A stretch of DNA of 64,000 bases, from positions 1,424,361 to 1,488,360 of the forward strand of contig NW_004454282.1 of the NCBI RefSeq assembly GCF_000283155.1, given 5' to 3'. Positions 1 through 11,100 of this stretch are shown in pieces. This DNA is from Ceratotherium simum simum. Taxonomy: Eukaryota; Chordata; Mammalia; Perissodactyla; Rhinocerotidae. A model generated the notes under the pieces. It saw only the letters and a list, made by a program, of their open reading frames with translations. It had not been told where the DNA came from and ran no database searches. Every line of letters starts with the position of its first letter. Position 1 is the stretch's first letter. The translations under genes were made by a program, and so were the position numbers.

Positions 1-248
1 TCTTCTCCTGCCCTTGATGCTCCTGGTTCTCAGGCCTTCAGACTTGAAATGGAATGTACACCATTGGCTCCTCATCTCTCAGGCCTTTGAAATACACCAC
101 CAGCCTTCTTGGGTCTCCAGTTTACAGATGACAGATTATAGGATTTCTCAGCCTCCATAATCTCATGAGCCACTACCCTATAATAAATCTCTTTCTAGAG
201 ATATATATCCTAATGATTCTATTTCTCTAGAGAACCCTGCCTAATACA
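1..248 (+). mobile_element. ERVL-type solo LTR, 3' part (MLT2B-like)
   Basis: The segment reads like the 3' part of an ERVL LTR. It has the 'cagcctccataatc' block, an AATAAA signal at about 182-187, then the ending 'tctctagagaaccctg' and 'ctaataca' at 248. The same ending closes the complete copy at 10190-10668. The 5' part lies outside the window. No coding sequence is present. The family name is from memory; the LTR class is the firmer call. Confidence 0.65.
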
Positions 249-431
249 AACACTAAATGATGAGAAACGATAGGCTTAATCAGGGATTGCCAACTCAAGG
301 GCCTACAGGAGTCTTGGAAACAAGTGAGTGTAAGAAGGCTCCTTCTCATTTTCTGTGAAATATGCAGCCCTCTCTGTCTTTTCATTTTCCCACTTTATCC
401 GGGGACATGGATACATAAAATATTTTACCTT

Positions 432-720
432 GGGCTGTCCCCGTGGCTTAGCAGTTAAGTGCGCGCGCTCTGCTGCTGGCAGCCTGGGTTCGGATCCCAG
501 GCGCGCACCGTCGCACCGCTTCTCCGGCCATGCTGAGGCCGCGTCCCACATACAGCAACTAGAAGGATGTGCAACTATGACGTACAACTATCTACTGGGG
601 CTTTGGGGAATAAAAAGGAGGAGGATTGGTAATGGATGTTAGCTCAGAGCTGGTCTTCCTCAGCAAAAAGAGGAGGATTGGCATGGATGTTAGCTCAGGG
701 CTGATCTTCCTCACACACGC
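432..720 (+). mobile_element. ERE SINE, body plus tandem tail (class B)
   Basis: This is a tRNA-derived SINE with a pol III A box near 444-456 (tggcttagcagtt) and a B box at 487-497 (ggttcggatcc). The body ends with 'ctactggggctttgggg'. The tail then holds two tandem copies (about 617-669 and 670-715) of a 45-50 bp unit with 'gaggattgg', 'gatgttagctcag' and 'cttcctca'. It is flanked by near-identical TSDs, aaaatattttacctt (417-431) and aaaaattttacctt (721-734). A chance ORF crosses it; it is not a gene. Confidence 0.93.
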
Positions 721-734
721 AAAAATTTTACCTT

Positions 735-3345
735 AACTCTACCGTAAGAAAAGACGAGCATAAATACAAAATAGCAACTGATATTTTGTCTTTACAGGGA
801 CAATAGGACTTGATGGGACTGAGGCACACTGCAAAGTGGGTGTTCTGCAAAAAGGGCCAATTGTCACCAAGCCTTAGCCGACTGGTGCCGATGGCAAAGC
901 AATACTGCAAGCTAGAAATTTGGATTTATGTAAACAATCCAAGTTTTGAAGCTGGCCACTAATACAAATTTTAAAAAATCAAATAGGTTTGGGGAAAAAC
1001 ATGTTTTTGGGCCATTTCTGGCTCATGGATCACCAGTTTGAGAAGCCTGGGGTAAATGGGGAGGTAGGACGCTGCGTGGGGTGGAAGTGGGGAGAAAAAA
1101 CACCATAAGAACACGATAACCTCACCATCCTCAGAGCATGAAGAAAACAGATGCCTTCATGTGGTTTCCTATACCAGACAGTGCAAACTTGTCAAATCAG
1201 GACCATATTCATTTCAAGGTAGTTAAAAAGATTATCATAATGAGATGTTGGGAATTTGAATTAATTATGTAGTGATCCATCACATATTACGCTAAGTGAA
1301 GGAGAAAATAAAAATAAACACTGAGCTAGAACAGATTTTCGGGAGAAGCAGAGAATGACTAATCCAGAGGAAGTGTTAGATTTGAGATTCATACTTCTCA
1401 TTCTCTCACCCCTTTACTGAAAACATGAAAGGGACTGATAAAAATATGGGCAAAAATAGTTAAACTTTATTGCTTTTATATGAATAAGTGATTTTAAATT
1501 CAGAAGCAGCATCCAAGGGTCATCAAGAGAGTTACCCTTCTTGTCTGGAAATTATTTTATTGACTTATAGTGATTTTATACTCCATTAAAATGTCTTGTA
1601 TAGATTGTTTGTAACCTTGGGACAGGTGGCAATCTCTCTCAATCTTAATTTCTTTATCTGGAAAAGGGTGATGAACTTGATGGCTTCTGAAAGTTCTTTC
1701 AACTCTACTATGTTAAGAGATTCTATTACAAGAGGTAATAGTTGTCCAAGGATAATTGGTACTGGAAAAAGACAGTTTAAAATGAATGTAATTAAAATGG
1801 GGGCCAAAAATTCACAGCAAATAGTGAAATGTTTGATTGGAATGTTGTCTTAAAAAATGAAACCAAATTATAAAATTTTATTCCAAAGTTAACAACATTT
1901 AAATTATGAATGTAACTACGCATAAAATGTTAGAATGAGCACAACTTGAATCAAGCATTGATTATTTGGGGGCAAGAATAGTTTTTTTCTAATTAATTTG
2001 AACAGTAGAGTGATACAATATCCTTTATTTCATGTTTGACTTTCACAGTGTGATAATCAAGGGAGTCACTTCTATAAAAATATTGAAAGGCTTGAGGAAT
2101 TTTCCCAAGAGCCTCTCTTCATCTTTGATATTTAAATCTTTCTCTTTTGAAGCATTTATCTTGTAATCATTCTTGTCGATTTTCTCTTAACTGTTAACTG
2201 TCTGACTCTACTAGATCCTTATGTGTCAATGGCTTTGTGTTCAGTTAGAGCAGTTTTCCTTCTCTTACCTAAGCTTTCTGAAATCTTGCATTTTGGGAGC
2301 AAGATTTGTCAGATTTGCAATTTCATTTTGCAATTGCTTTGCATTGTTGAAGCACAGAATTGACAAATATTCAATCAACGTGATACCACCCAATGTAGAC
2401 AATAGCCTCTGAGTGTGTGGATAGGGGCTGATTTTGTAAGAGGTCAATTATTGGTAAATATTTTTGGGCTTCCAAGATTCCCCACCCACAAGTAATTCTA
2501 GGATAAAAACCAATTAAATATTCTTTCATTCCTTTATAAAAATTAATGTATAGCCTTATATGATTCTTCTCCATTTTAGTGAGTAATACCAGTAAGTGTT
2601 TTTTTACCCAACACAGGATAATCACATTATAGAAAAACTCTGGTTTTCCATCTCTCCAGTGACATAAATCTTCAATGAACTAATGTTTACTTTCTGAGGT
2701 TTATGTTTAGGAGAAAGAGACGAGAACATGAAGTCATGTAATTAGTCTGAAAATCCAATTTTCAGATATGGACCAAGGTTGGTACAACTTCAGACCAGGC
2801 CCCTATGCATTCTTCAATAATAGGAATTGAGGCTCAGAACGCCAACATCACACCTGTTTAATTGGCTGTGGTAAATTACATGTCATTATAGAGATATTTT
2901 TAAAAGTAAAATATAGATTACAAGTAAATGGGTAAAATAAGCCAAAGGATAAAAATTGTAGGAAAATCTGCAATGAAATGGTCCAAACAGCTGAAATAAA
3001 AACTATCACACTCCTTTGATCAGAACTACCCACAGGAGGTTCCTTTTAAAAGCTGAAACAACTAAAAAATGGTTATCAAAAGGCCTGTACATCTAGTTAT
3101 AACAGGACCAGGGGCAAGACTGCAGCTCACTGCTGGGACACACTCTGAATTAAAAGCTAACATAGAAGATACTTTATAAAGGAAGAATTTGTCTAGAACA
3201 AGCAGAAAATTGCAAAGGTCAAATCACGCAAAAAGCATTGCCAACTATAATGTGACAAATGAACTTTATCAGATAGGGTCTTGGCCTTCAGATAAGATAA
3301 GTGGCAGCAGCTGAATTACCTGCAACACTTACAGTCAGCATAGAG
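735..3345. other. Single-copy-like AT-rich DNA
   Basis: Apart from a decayed MIR3-like piece at 1605-1735 I recognise no element. Near its end, 3290-3301 holds two overlapping GATA motifs (agataagataag), followed by an E-box CAGCTG at 3308-3313. The longest ORF wholly inside is under 90 codons and shows no protein family. Confidence 0.5.
1605..1735 (+). mobile_element. MIR3-like SINE fragment
   Basis: The order 'gtaaccttggg', 'aatttctttatctgg', 'gatgaacttgatggcttctgaaagttctttcaactct' and 'gattctat' follows the MIR3 core and its 3' end. It is heavily diverged and lacks a clear tRNA-like head. Confidence 0.5.
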
Positions 3346-3571
3346 CAGGGTTTCTGCACCTTGGCACAACTGACACGATGGGTTGGACAAGCCTTTGTTG
3401 TGGGCCGTCCCACGCTCTGCAGGGTATTTAGCAACATTGCTGGTCTCTACCCACTACATGCCAGTAGCACAATCCCCATCCCCATCCCCCAAAGTCTGAC
3501 AACCAAAATGTGTCCAGACGTTGCCAAATGTCCCCGGGGGAGCAAAATTGTCCATGATGGAAGACCACCAG
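3346..3571 (+). mobile_element. Non-autonomous hAT-type DNA transposon
   Basis: The segment starts 'cagggtttctgcacctt' and ends in a degenerate inverted match, 'gatggaagaccaccag'. The interior includes 'ctctacccactacatgccagtagca' in pieces and 'ccagacgttgccaaatgtcccc'. A second copy of the family lies at 62485-62701 in the opposite orientation. A 125-codon ORF crosses it by chance. I do not assign a family name. No clear 8-bp TSD was found. Confidence 0.6.
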
Positions 3572-4084
3572 GACTGCTGCTCATACCTGAGGGCAGCTTC
3601 ACCCTTTCACAGTGGCTTCTACAAGTGGCTCCTCTGTTGTATGTCAGTGGAGAATGTCTCAAAGTTTGGTCATTCTAGTACCACATTTATGTTTTTGCTC
3701 ATCACTGTGTAGCACTTTTAAGACTTTTAATAATTTTTATACTACTGATACTCTTATTTACTCAATAATATTCCTTAAAGCTATTTTTTTTTGCATGTAT
3801 CTAGAACTTTTCCAGATACTTAGGAGGGAAGTTAATTCACTACATAAGTGGATACCTCTGTACATTAGAGCTTGAATCTTCCAGGAATCGGAGTTGAGAA
3901 GGCTTGCATCTAATCCGAAACCTGGCAGGCACTCGAGACAGTTCCATCTCCTTCACTCCTCCAGGCAGCTGTCCTGTTAACCCTATTTTTCACCCTGACT
4001 TCAAAAGGGGGGAGCCTCACATGTAGATTTGCTGAGTAAAACTCTGTCTACTTCTTATTTTCCTGATAGGCTTTCTCTTTCTTC

Positions 4085-4154
4085 TTCTTATTTATGTATT
4101 TATTTATTTACTTAGATATAATTGACATACAACATTGCATTAGTTTTAGGTGTA
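4085..4154 (-). mobile_element. L1 3' end, short 5'-truncated fragment
   Basis: A (TTTA)-rich stretch leads into 'agatataattgacatac' and 'ttagttttaggtgtac'. This is the antisense of a mammalian L1 3' UTR with its A-rich tail at the left. It stops where the adjacent ERE target site begins. Confidence 0.7.
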
Positions 4155-4166
4155 CCCTTTAAAGCT

Positions 4167-4411
4167 TGCTTTTTTTTTGGTGAGGAAGATTGGCCCTAAG
4201 CTAACATCTGTTGCCAATCTTCCTCTTTTTGCTTGAGGAAGATTGTCCCTGAGCTAACATCTGTGCCAATCTTTCTCTATTTTGTATATGGGATGCTGCC
4301 ACAGCATGGCTTGATGAGCACTGTGTAGGTCCATACCTGGGATCCGAACCCACGAACACCGGGCCGCTGAAGCGGAGCACGTGAACTTAACCACTACGCC
4401 ACTGGGCCAGC
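4167..4411 (-). mobile_element. ERE SINE, long-tail class C, reverse
   Basis: Read on the minus strand it has the ERE head (ggggctggcccagtggcgta), a B-box-like ggttcggatcc, 'catgctgtggcagcatcccatat', and the 'gatgttagctcaggg' and 'aatcttcctca' tail with a terminal A run (the T run at 4170-4178). The TSDs are ccctttaaagct (4155-4166) and cccttaaagct (4412-4422). Confidence 0.93.
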
Positions 4412-4899
4412 CCCTTAAAGCTATTTTCAAAGGAATTTACAATAAGTAGAAATACATTTATTTTAAAAGGAAACATGTATCCTGCTCCCATAAAAGTGCA
4501 GCAGTACCTAGAAAGTAATTAGAAATATATACTGAAAGCAAAAATAATTATTAAATTCTAGCTGAATAGTATTGGCTACAGAAATCTCATCATGGCCTGA
4601 GGTCTGCTCTCTGTGGGATTAAGAAGTGTTAGAGGAGTTAAAGACACGCTAACACCAGGCTGGGAGGTTCTCCTTGTGGTATAAAAAAGGTAAGGGAGTA
4701 ATTTTCTCATTATGTTAATCAATGTTGCTTAATATCACATACAACTTAAAATTATCTTCAAACAACCAGGGGTACAATCCCCCACTCTGGGGACTACTCA
4801 CCCAGTTTATCTGTGGATGTATCTGGTCTGTGTGGCAACAGGTTCCATGCAAAGGAGAGTCTCTTGAGGACAGGATGTAACACACGGTCATGTCCAGCA

Positions 4900-5045
4900 T
4901 GGACTTTAGAACCGGATAACCCTGCTTTGTGACCTAGAAACTGATAATAACTGTACCTCCTCATAAAATTGTCATTTAAGGATTACATGAGATAACTGAT
5001 GTAAAGTACTTAGCATGCTCGGAACATAGTTGGCACACAACACTT
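4900..5045 (+). mobile_element. MIR SINE fragment
   Basis: The 3' half of MIR is recognisable: 'tgataataactgtacctcctcataaaattgtcat', 'gattacatgagataactgatgtaaagtacttagca' and 'gttggcacacaac', each matching the MIR order with substitutions. Confidence 0.7.
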
Positions 5046-5544
5046 TTGAAAAAAGTTTGAAAAAAAGTGCCAATTTTCAAGAACAAGGCCTGTCTTTCTT
5101 TGATGCTGAGTCTTTAGACCAGTTAGCAATCACCATGAGAGTGAAATGTCTCTCTCTCTTGATAAAACGGCATATGATTCTGAATTATCATTGTATATAA
5201 AACTCACGGGGACTCTCTTCCCTTGACATTTCTAATTTCGTTTCTTAGACCCAAGGGGTTTGTGAAATTCAGCTAGGAAGGCTTGTCTAATAGAGGGACA
5301 AACCCTCCATTTGATAAGGTTCACCGTCTCCAATCACAGTTGGCAATTCCTGCTAGCGGACTAACCTTCGGTTTACTCAGAGGAATGTTGTGATTTCCTG
5401 CTTGGGCTAGCCAAAGGACCAGATTATATGGTGGCTTCCATTCAACTGTTGGTTCAGATTTTTGACGGTCATATGCAATATCCTGCCTCAAGGATATCCA
5501 CATTCCTAGATGGCATCTATCAACCTTTGTGCTGTGATGCAGTG

Positions 5545-5745
5545 AGTGAATGAAACTAACATTTACTGAAGGTGCCGCATAAGCTGGGCACTGTGCCCGA
5601 TTCTTCTTGTTTAATCTTCCTAATAATACTATAAAGTTCCTATTATTCCCAATACAAGATGAAAAAAAATTAAAAAATTTGCCCAGGCTTTCCTGTTTAG
5701 TAAACGATGGATTTGAATCCAGATCTGATTCTAACATGCACATTA
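5545..5745 (-). mobile_element. MIR SINE, reverse
   Basis: Antisense MIR landmarks occur in order: 'aacatttactga', 'gctgggcactgtgcc', 'ttaatcttcctaataatactataaag', 'tattattccca', 'tttgcccaggct' and 'ggatttgaatccagatctga'. Confidence 0.7.
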
Positions 5746-7209
5746 TACTTGATCTGTAGCAAACATACCTCTGTGGGATATGAACAAATCTATTGAAAAT
5801 GTTAACAGTCTGCATTTGTGTAGTACTTTAGACCCTTCAAAGTAACTTCACATCTAGTATTTCATTTGTACTTGTTTTGTAGGAAAACCACTTTTTGATT
5901 TCAGAGAGTGGCTTACCCCAAGTCTTTTTTCACAGATATTAACCTCATCTAGTCAACTTACTTTGGCAATAGGGGGTTGTTCTAATGCAAATATGTGTCC
6001 TCTGATCATTTCAAACTAGAAGCTGCAGTGCCAGGGCTAGAAGAGGTTTTTATTTGTATGCCCAAGTGTTTCATTTAGTGCTGATTTATTCTTGAGCTGA
6101 GATGGGTCCAGACTTTTCCAGTCTCAAAATCCTGTGAAAGCCAAATAAAAAAATTTTAGAACAGAGAAGCAGAGGGTATTAGATGTCTCCTAGGTGCACA
6201 CATCTCATCAAATCTACTCTGTGATTTCACTCTGGTATCTTAGTTTCTTTTAGCACTGGACTTGTTTATGGGTTAGTATATATTTCCATGGTTATTTTAA
6301 AATTACAGAAAAGGATGGGCTCTAAAGTTCTGATTCAAATTATTCTGACATGCTGAAAAGATTGCCCAAAGCTTTAAAATCCATAGCATAGGCTGATGTT
6401 TTTATTTTCTTTAGGAGTGTCTGGTTTCTTTCTTCCCTCACCAGTTGTTTTACTTTACCAAGACACTCAGTAATGTGGAGGTGCCTTTGCATTCAAGCTT
6501 AATTTTCCTATTCCCCAAAGCCAGAGAAAAGGCAACCTCAAACTCCAAATCCTATCTAAAACAAATGACAACAGAATGGAAGGAAAAGTATTGCCTCTAG
6601 GAGTAATAGGGAGGTTTTGTGATGAGGAGAGAGAGGTATTAGAAAACTCATCTCTGTTGAGTCAGTCTCTCTGAGTTCACTGGACTCAGTCTGTGCTTTG
6701 AGGCCAATTTTTAGTCCTCTAATTTCCTTCTGCTTTCAATATCTAGTAATTAGCTATAGATAGCAAAAGGAAAAATATTTTTCTTCATTTAAAAAGAATT
6801 GCTTAGGTATTCCTTTATATTACATTTTGTTACATTGTTCTCAGTGCACCAAGGAAATGGTTCTATTCGTATTCAACGTGGGTCTATTCACTGGTCTCTG
6901 TAATCTGGTCTGGAACACTGTGCAATAATTCTGAGGTCTTCCAAGAGATGCTTTGGCTCAGGATCCAAGGCTCTCTAGTACAAGCCAGACTAGTTGTAGG
7001 TTTCAGGTGCTCAGGTCATCCTTTCTCTCTTCCCCATGGGTCTTTGGCAAACCAGAAAGAGGAAGCTTATCTTTGTTGTCTCTCTTTTCCCTTTCAGTGA
7101 TTTCTACCCTCTTGGATCTCTCCTCTGCTCTCATTTCTAACTTGAATTATTACAATAGCCAGAGAAGGTGACAGACACTGGTATGGATTTATGAAACTCT
7201 GTTTCTTTT

Positions 7210-7345
7210 TTCTCTGGGGCATCAGCCGCATTTCCCAGCTCCTTTGAGTTTGGGGAGGAAGGCAGGCATGTGACCAAGTTCTTGCCAATGGAATATGGGC
7301 AGAAGCGAGGTCCCTAATTTCCAGGCCTTTTGCAGGCACACAATA
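7210..7345 (+). mobile_element. LTR-like repeat, 5' fragment, family uncertain
   Basis: The stretch 'gcatttcccagctcctttg', 'gcatgtgaccaagttcttgcc' and 'aatggaatatgggcagaag' resembles the first part of a common ERVL-related LTR. The same motif order appears at 34440-34735, which supports a shared repeat family. Confidence 0.45.
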
Positions 7346-7508
7346 ATTGACTGTTTCTAAGCGGCAGTGGGTTACTAAGAAATAAAGAATCAAGTTCATT
7401 GGAATAGCACCAAAATGAGGAGAAAGAAGGCTCTGAATTGGAACTCTCTAATGAATGGAGTCCATGAACTTTAACATATGGTTATTATGGTGTATATTTG
7501 GAGTAAGC

Positions 7509-7972
7509 TGTGGTAGGCTGAATAATGCCTCCTACACAAACATGTCCATATCCTAATCCCCAAAACCTGTGTATATGTTGTCTTTTAGGGCAAAAAGGAC
7601 TTTGCAAATGTGATTAAGAATTTTGAGATTATCCTGGATTATCTGGGTGGGCCCAATGTAATCATGAGAGTCCTTGTAATAGGGAGGCAGAGGGTTATTT
7701 GACTACAGAAGAGGAGTGTCAGCGTAGGACTTGACAAGCTATTGTTGGCTTTGAGGATGGAAGAGGGGGCCACTCCAGAAGCTGGAAAAGACAAGGAAAC
7801 ATTCTTCCCTAGAGCCTCCAGAAGGAAGGCAGGCCTGCCAGCATCTTGATTTTAGCCCAGTGAAACTGATTTCAGACTTCGGACCTTCAGAACTGTAAGA
7901 TAATAAATTCACATTGTCTTATACCACTAGATTTGTGGTAATTTGTTATGGCAGCAGTAGGAAAGTAACACA
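7509..7972 (+). mobile_element. MaLR solo LTR (MLT1-type)
   Basis: It begins tgtggtaggctgaataatg and ends 'ttgttatggcagcagtagg' then 'taacaca'. Inside are 'ggattatctgggtgggccc', 'gagcctccagaaggaa' and a polyadenylation-like AATAAA near 7903. The flanks taagc (7504-7508) and taggc (7973-7977) agree at four of five positions, as expected for a 5-bp retroviral TSD. Only the LTR is present. Confidence 0.8.
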
Positions 7973-8074
7973 TAGGCCTTTTTATTTTTTTCACCTGGTT
8001 CTCTTTTATAGTCTCCTTTATTCACTGTCTAAGCCATTTTGGGTAAATGAGATCATCTTGTGAATAAGAAAAAC

Positions 8075-8262
8075 AATAGATAATATGTACTAAGTGCTAA
8101 CTATGGGCAGGCTATTATTTTCTAGGCCTATCATTTTCTAGTCATTCTATCATTTAATCTTCAAAACAAGCCCATGAGACTGATCAGATTATTAATTTCC
8201 TGTCTCTGGAAAATGAAGACAATTCTTAGAGAGATTAAGTAATTTATCTAAGGGCATACAGC
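8075..8262 (-). mobile_element. MIR SINE, reverse
   Basis: The antisense landmarks are 'gtactaagtgctaactatgggcagg', 'catttaatcttcaaaacaa', 'ccatgagact', and 'agagagattaagtaatttatc' with 'aagggcatacag'. It is diverged but in MIR order. Confidence 0.65.
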
Positions 8263-9939
8263 TTAATATTGACATACGCATGTGATCTGATACCATAGTT
8301 CATGGTTTTAACTGCATACAGCATATGTAAGTATCTCCACGTGTGGGGCATATAGAAGCTCTGGTAAACCTGATTTAGAAAACTTTTATCGTAAATAAAA
8401 TAGTAGTAAAAACTCCACTTTAAAACATTCCATTTAGAATACGTATTCACACTTTCTCAGGCAAAAAGGGCACATTTTATATTCATGTGTAGCTATGACT
8501 TAAAGATTGACCAATAAATCAGGTCAGATTGGAGCAGTTTTATCCAAGTAGCTCAGTTTCTGCCATCAGGCCTTCATTACGTAAAATAAGTGCAGTAAAA
8601 ATTAATATGTTTCCCTCATTGTATTCTAATAGGGTATAATGGACTGAAATTATGTAGAGTATTAAATTTTTGTATAGAACTTATTAGGTCATTTTCAAAA
8701 AAACCTGACATTATTTAAGGAACTGTTGGACATACCCAGCTTGAAAATCATTTACATGTGAAGATATTCTATGGGGGGATGGCAATTTTTACCTTTCTAA
8801 AATAGAGGTGTCTGCTATTAGTGTTCAGAAGAAGGTAGAATGCTGTCATATTTCCTAGTGTTCTGCACTCTGCTAATTTCACACGGGGACATCTAAAAAC
8901 TAAAGGTGAACAGGCAGACTCATCACGTGTGTGTTTTGGGGGACTTAACTCCTCCCAGTCTGACTTTTTCATCTATAAAATGAGGCACCTTCCTGTCCTA
9001 TCTATCCAGTGGGGTCATTGTGAGGCTGAACCAGATTGCATGTGTGAAAGCACTTAGAAAACCAAAGCCCCATTGAAATAAAAAAGGATTATCATTAAAC
9101 TTTAATCATAATAGGAAATGCAAAACAGCCATTAGAATCTCAATCTTTCAAAATAGCATTGTGAAGTGTTTAGAAAAAGGGAAACAGACATTGAAAAGTC
9201 CTTAGCTTTATGAAGTTTCAGTTTAAGGAGACAGAGATTCTCTTTGTGCTGCTGAGAGCCTGAGAGGAAGCAGCAGCAGTAAGCTGCCTGAGTTCTGCCT
9301 GAATCTTTATTTACATCTGTCTGACTCATCCTTGTGATGTGAGGGATTTCTTGGCCATACCCAGGTTTTGAGATAAGGAAAGGCCTGGATAATTTTATAC
9401 GCTTTAACATCCTTGTTATCTTCTCCCCAAATCAGTAGATACTTCAAGTGTCTCACTGACCCCTTCAGGTCTGAACTAAATCAGAGGACAGGCTTCTTAG
9501 CTCCTCTGAGCCAATTTCCAGCCTCTGCTCAGAGAAAGATAATGACACAACATGGGGGTTCAGGAGGAAGCCGTCAGCACTGAAACAGAGCAGAGTTCTG
9601 AACTGTACCCCCAGCACCTGGAATAGAGCCTGGCATGAGACTAGACCGAGTGTTATCAAATGTCAAATCAAGACAGACGCCACTATCTGAGGTGGGTGTA
9701 CCAAGTCAAAACAGGGTGCGAGGTAATCACTGCAGTAGGAGGAGGACAAAGAAGAGGAGAAAGGAGAAATTAGTACAGAAATCGCCTCACATTTAATACA
9801 TACCACTGTCACACACTGAATTAGCAAGGAAAAAATATCCAGGCAGAAACGTCAAATGTTGAATGTAATTTAAAGGTCCACGAGACAATGAAGATGGAGA
9901 TTTACCAGAAGTATGACCCTTTAATCCAAACTTAATTGG
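8263..9939. other. No confident element except a weak MIR trace
   Basis: At 8960-9075 'tttcatctataaaatgaggc', 'gtcattgtgaggctgaa' and 'gaaagcacttagaa' suggest the 3' half of a MIR. Elsewhere I recognise nothing; the 92-codon ORF at 9132-9410 (minus strand) matches no family. Confidence 0.4.
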
Positions 9940-10135
9940 ATTAAGCCAGACTGCCTGGGTCCACATCCCGGCTCCATCGCTTACAAGCTGTATGACTTTA
10001 GTCAAATTCCTTGTCTTCTCTGTTTCAGCTTCTTTATTTGTAAAATGAGATGATAATAATTCTACCCCTGAAGTTGTTGTGACTATTAAATGAGTTAATA
10101 GATAGAAAAGCTTACAACAGTGCCTAGAATTTATT
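9940..10135 (+). mobile_element. MIR SINE
   Basis: A fairly complete MIR: 'gccagactgcctgggtcc', 'acaagctgtatgactttagtcaa', 'ttctttatttgtaaaatgag', 'attaaatgagttaat' and 'acagtgcctagaa'. Confidence 0.8.
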
Positions 10136-10189
10136 TACTATGGTAGGCTGATTATGGCTCCTAAAGGTATGTCCATATCTGAATCCCTG

Positions 10190-10668
10190 TGTGATAGTTA
10201 ATTTTATGTGCCAAATTGGCTGGACCATGGTGCCCAAATATTTGGTCAAATACTATTCCAGATGTTTCTGTGAAGTGTTTTTTGGATGAGTTAACATTTA
10301 CATCAGTAGACCTTGAATAAAGCTGATTACCCTCCATAATGTGGGTGGGCCTCATCAATCAGTTGAAGGCCTTAGTAGAAAAAGACTGACCTTCCCCAAG
10401 CAAGAAGGAATTCTGCCAGCAGACCACCTTTGGACTCCAACTGCAACTCTTCCCCAGGTCTCCAGCCTGCTGGCCTACCCTGCAGATTTTGGACTCACCA
10501 AGCCTCCACAGAGCATGAGTTAATTCCTCAAAATCAATCAATCAATCAATCAATCAATCAACTTCTCTCTCTCTCTCTGTGTACACACACACACAGACAC
10601 ACACAGACACACACACACACACACATATCCTTTTGATTCTGTTTCTCTGGAGAACTCCAACTAATACA
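10190..10668 (+). mobile_element. ERVL solo LTR (MLT2B-like), nested
   Basis: It starts tgtgatagttaattttatg and ends 'gtttctctggagaact' then 'ctaataca'. Internal marks are 'ccataatgtgggtgggcct', 'caatcagttgaaggcctta' and 'ccagcctgctggcctaccct'. It is bounded by an exact 5-bp TSD, ccctg (10185-10189 and 10669-10673). The usual AT-rich run near its 3' end has become an AATC and CT/CA microsatellite. Confidence 0.82.
10534..10625 (+). repeat. Compound microsatellite (AATC)n, (CT)n, (CA)n
   Basis: About six aatc units near 10534-10560 are followed by CT repeats (10563-10578) and a CA-rich run with GACA interruptions to 10625. It lies inside the ERVL LTR and probably grew from its simple AT-rich segment. 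Confidence 0.9.
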
Positions 10669-11100
10669 CCCTGGAACCTATGAATGTTACCTTATTTGAA
10701 AAAAGGGTCTTTGAAGGTGTGATTAAGTTAATCTTGAGGTAGAAAGACTATCTTGGATTATCTGGGGGGGTCCTAAATCCAGTTCAAAGTGTCCTTATAA
10801 GAGACAGACAAAAGAATAGAAGACAGACACATAGAAGAGAAGGTGACGTGAAGATGGAGGTAGAGATTGGAGTTTTGTGGTCACAAGACAAGGAATGCCA
10901 AGAAATGCCAAAACCACCCAGAAACCAGAGGAGGCAAGAAATGAACCTTCCCCAGAGTCTCCAGAGGGAACGTGGCCCTGCTGACACACTGATTTTGGAC
11001 TTCTGTCATCCAGAACTGTGAGACAATATGTTCCTGTTATTTTAAGCCACCAAGTTTGTGGTAATTTGTTACAGCAGCCCTAGGAAACTAATACATGTAC

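Larger units (their letters stand above)
4423..7209. other. Mostly single-copy DNA with two MIRs
   Basis: Between the MIR copies at 4900-5045 and 5545-5745, and from 5746 onward, I see no further element, exon or RNA gene. A 164-codon minus-strand ORF at 5321-5815 runs across the MIR, resembles no family and has no splice or start context that would mark it as real. Confidence 0.5.
10139..11095 (+). mobile_element. MaLR solo LTR (MLT1-type), split by a nested LTR
   Basis: The element consists of 10139-10189 plus 10669-11095. The left piece begins 'tatggtaggctgattatgg' and the right continues 'ctggaacctatgaatgttacc', ending 'taggaaactaataca'. Joined conceptually they make one MLT1-type LTR like that at 7509-7972. 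The outer flanks tttac (10134-10138) and tgtac (11096-11100) match at four of five positions. Between the halves sits the ERVL LTR at 10190-10668. Confidence 0.8.

Noticed and set aside
444..505. tRNA gene suggested by A and B boxes in the EREs
   Set aside because: The boxes belong to SINE heads with no complete cloverleaf; the flanking TSDs and A tails show retroposition.
3301..3678. 125-codon ORF
   Set aside because: Mostly the body of a hAT-type repeat; another copy of the same repeat at 62485-62701 explains it.
5321..5815. 164-codon minus-strand ORF, the longest open frame
   Set aside because: It crosses a reversed MIR, shows no protein family, and long chance ORFs are expected in 64 kb.
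10430..10636. ORF ending in HTHTHR repeats
   Set aside because: Produced by the AATC and CA microsatellites within an ERVL LTR.
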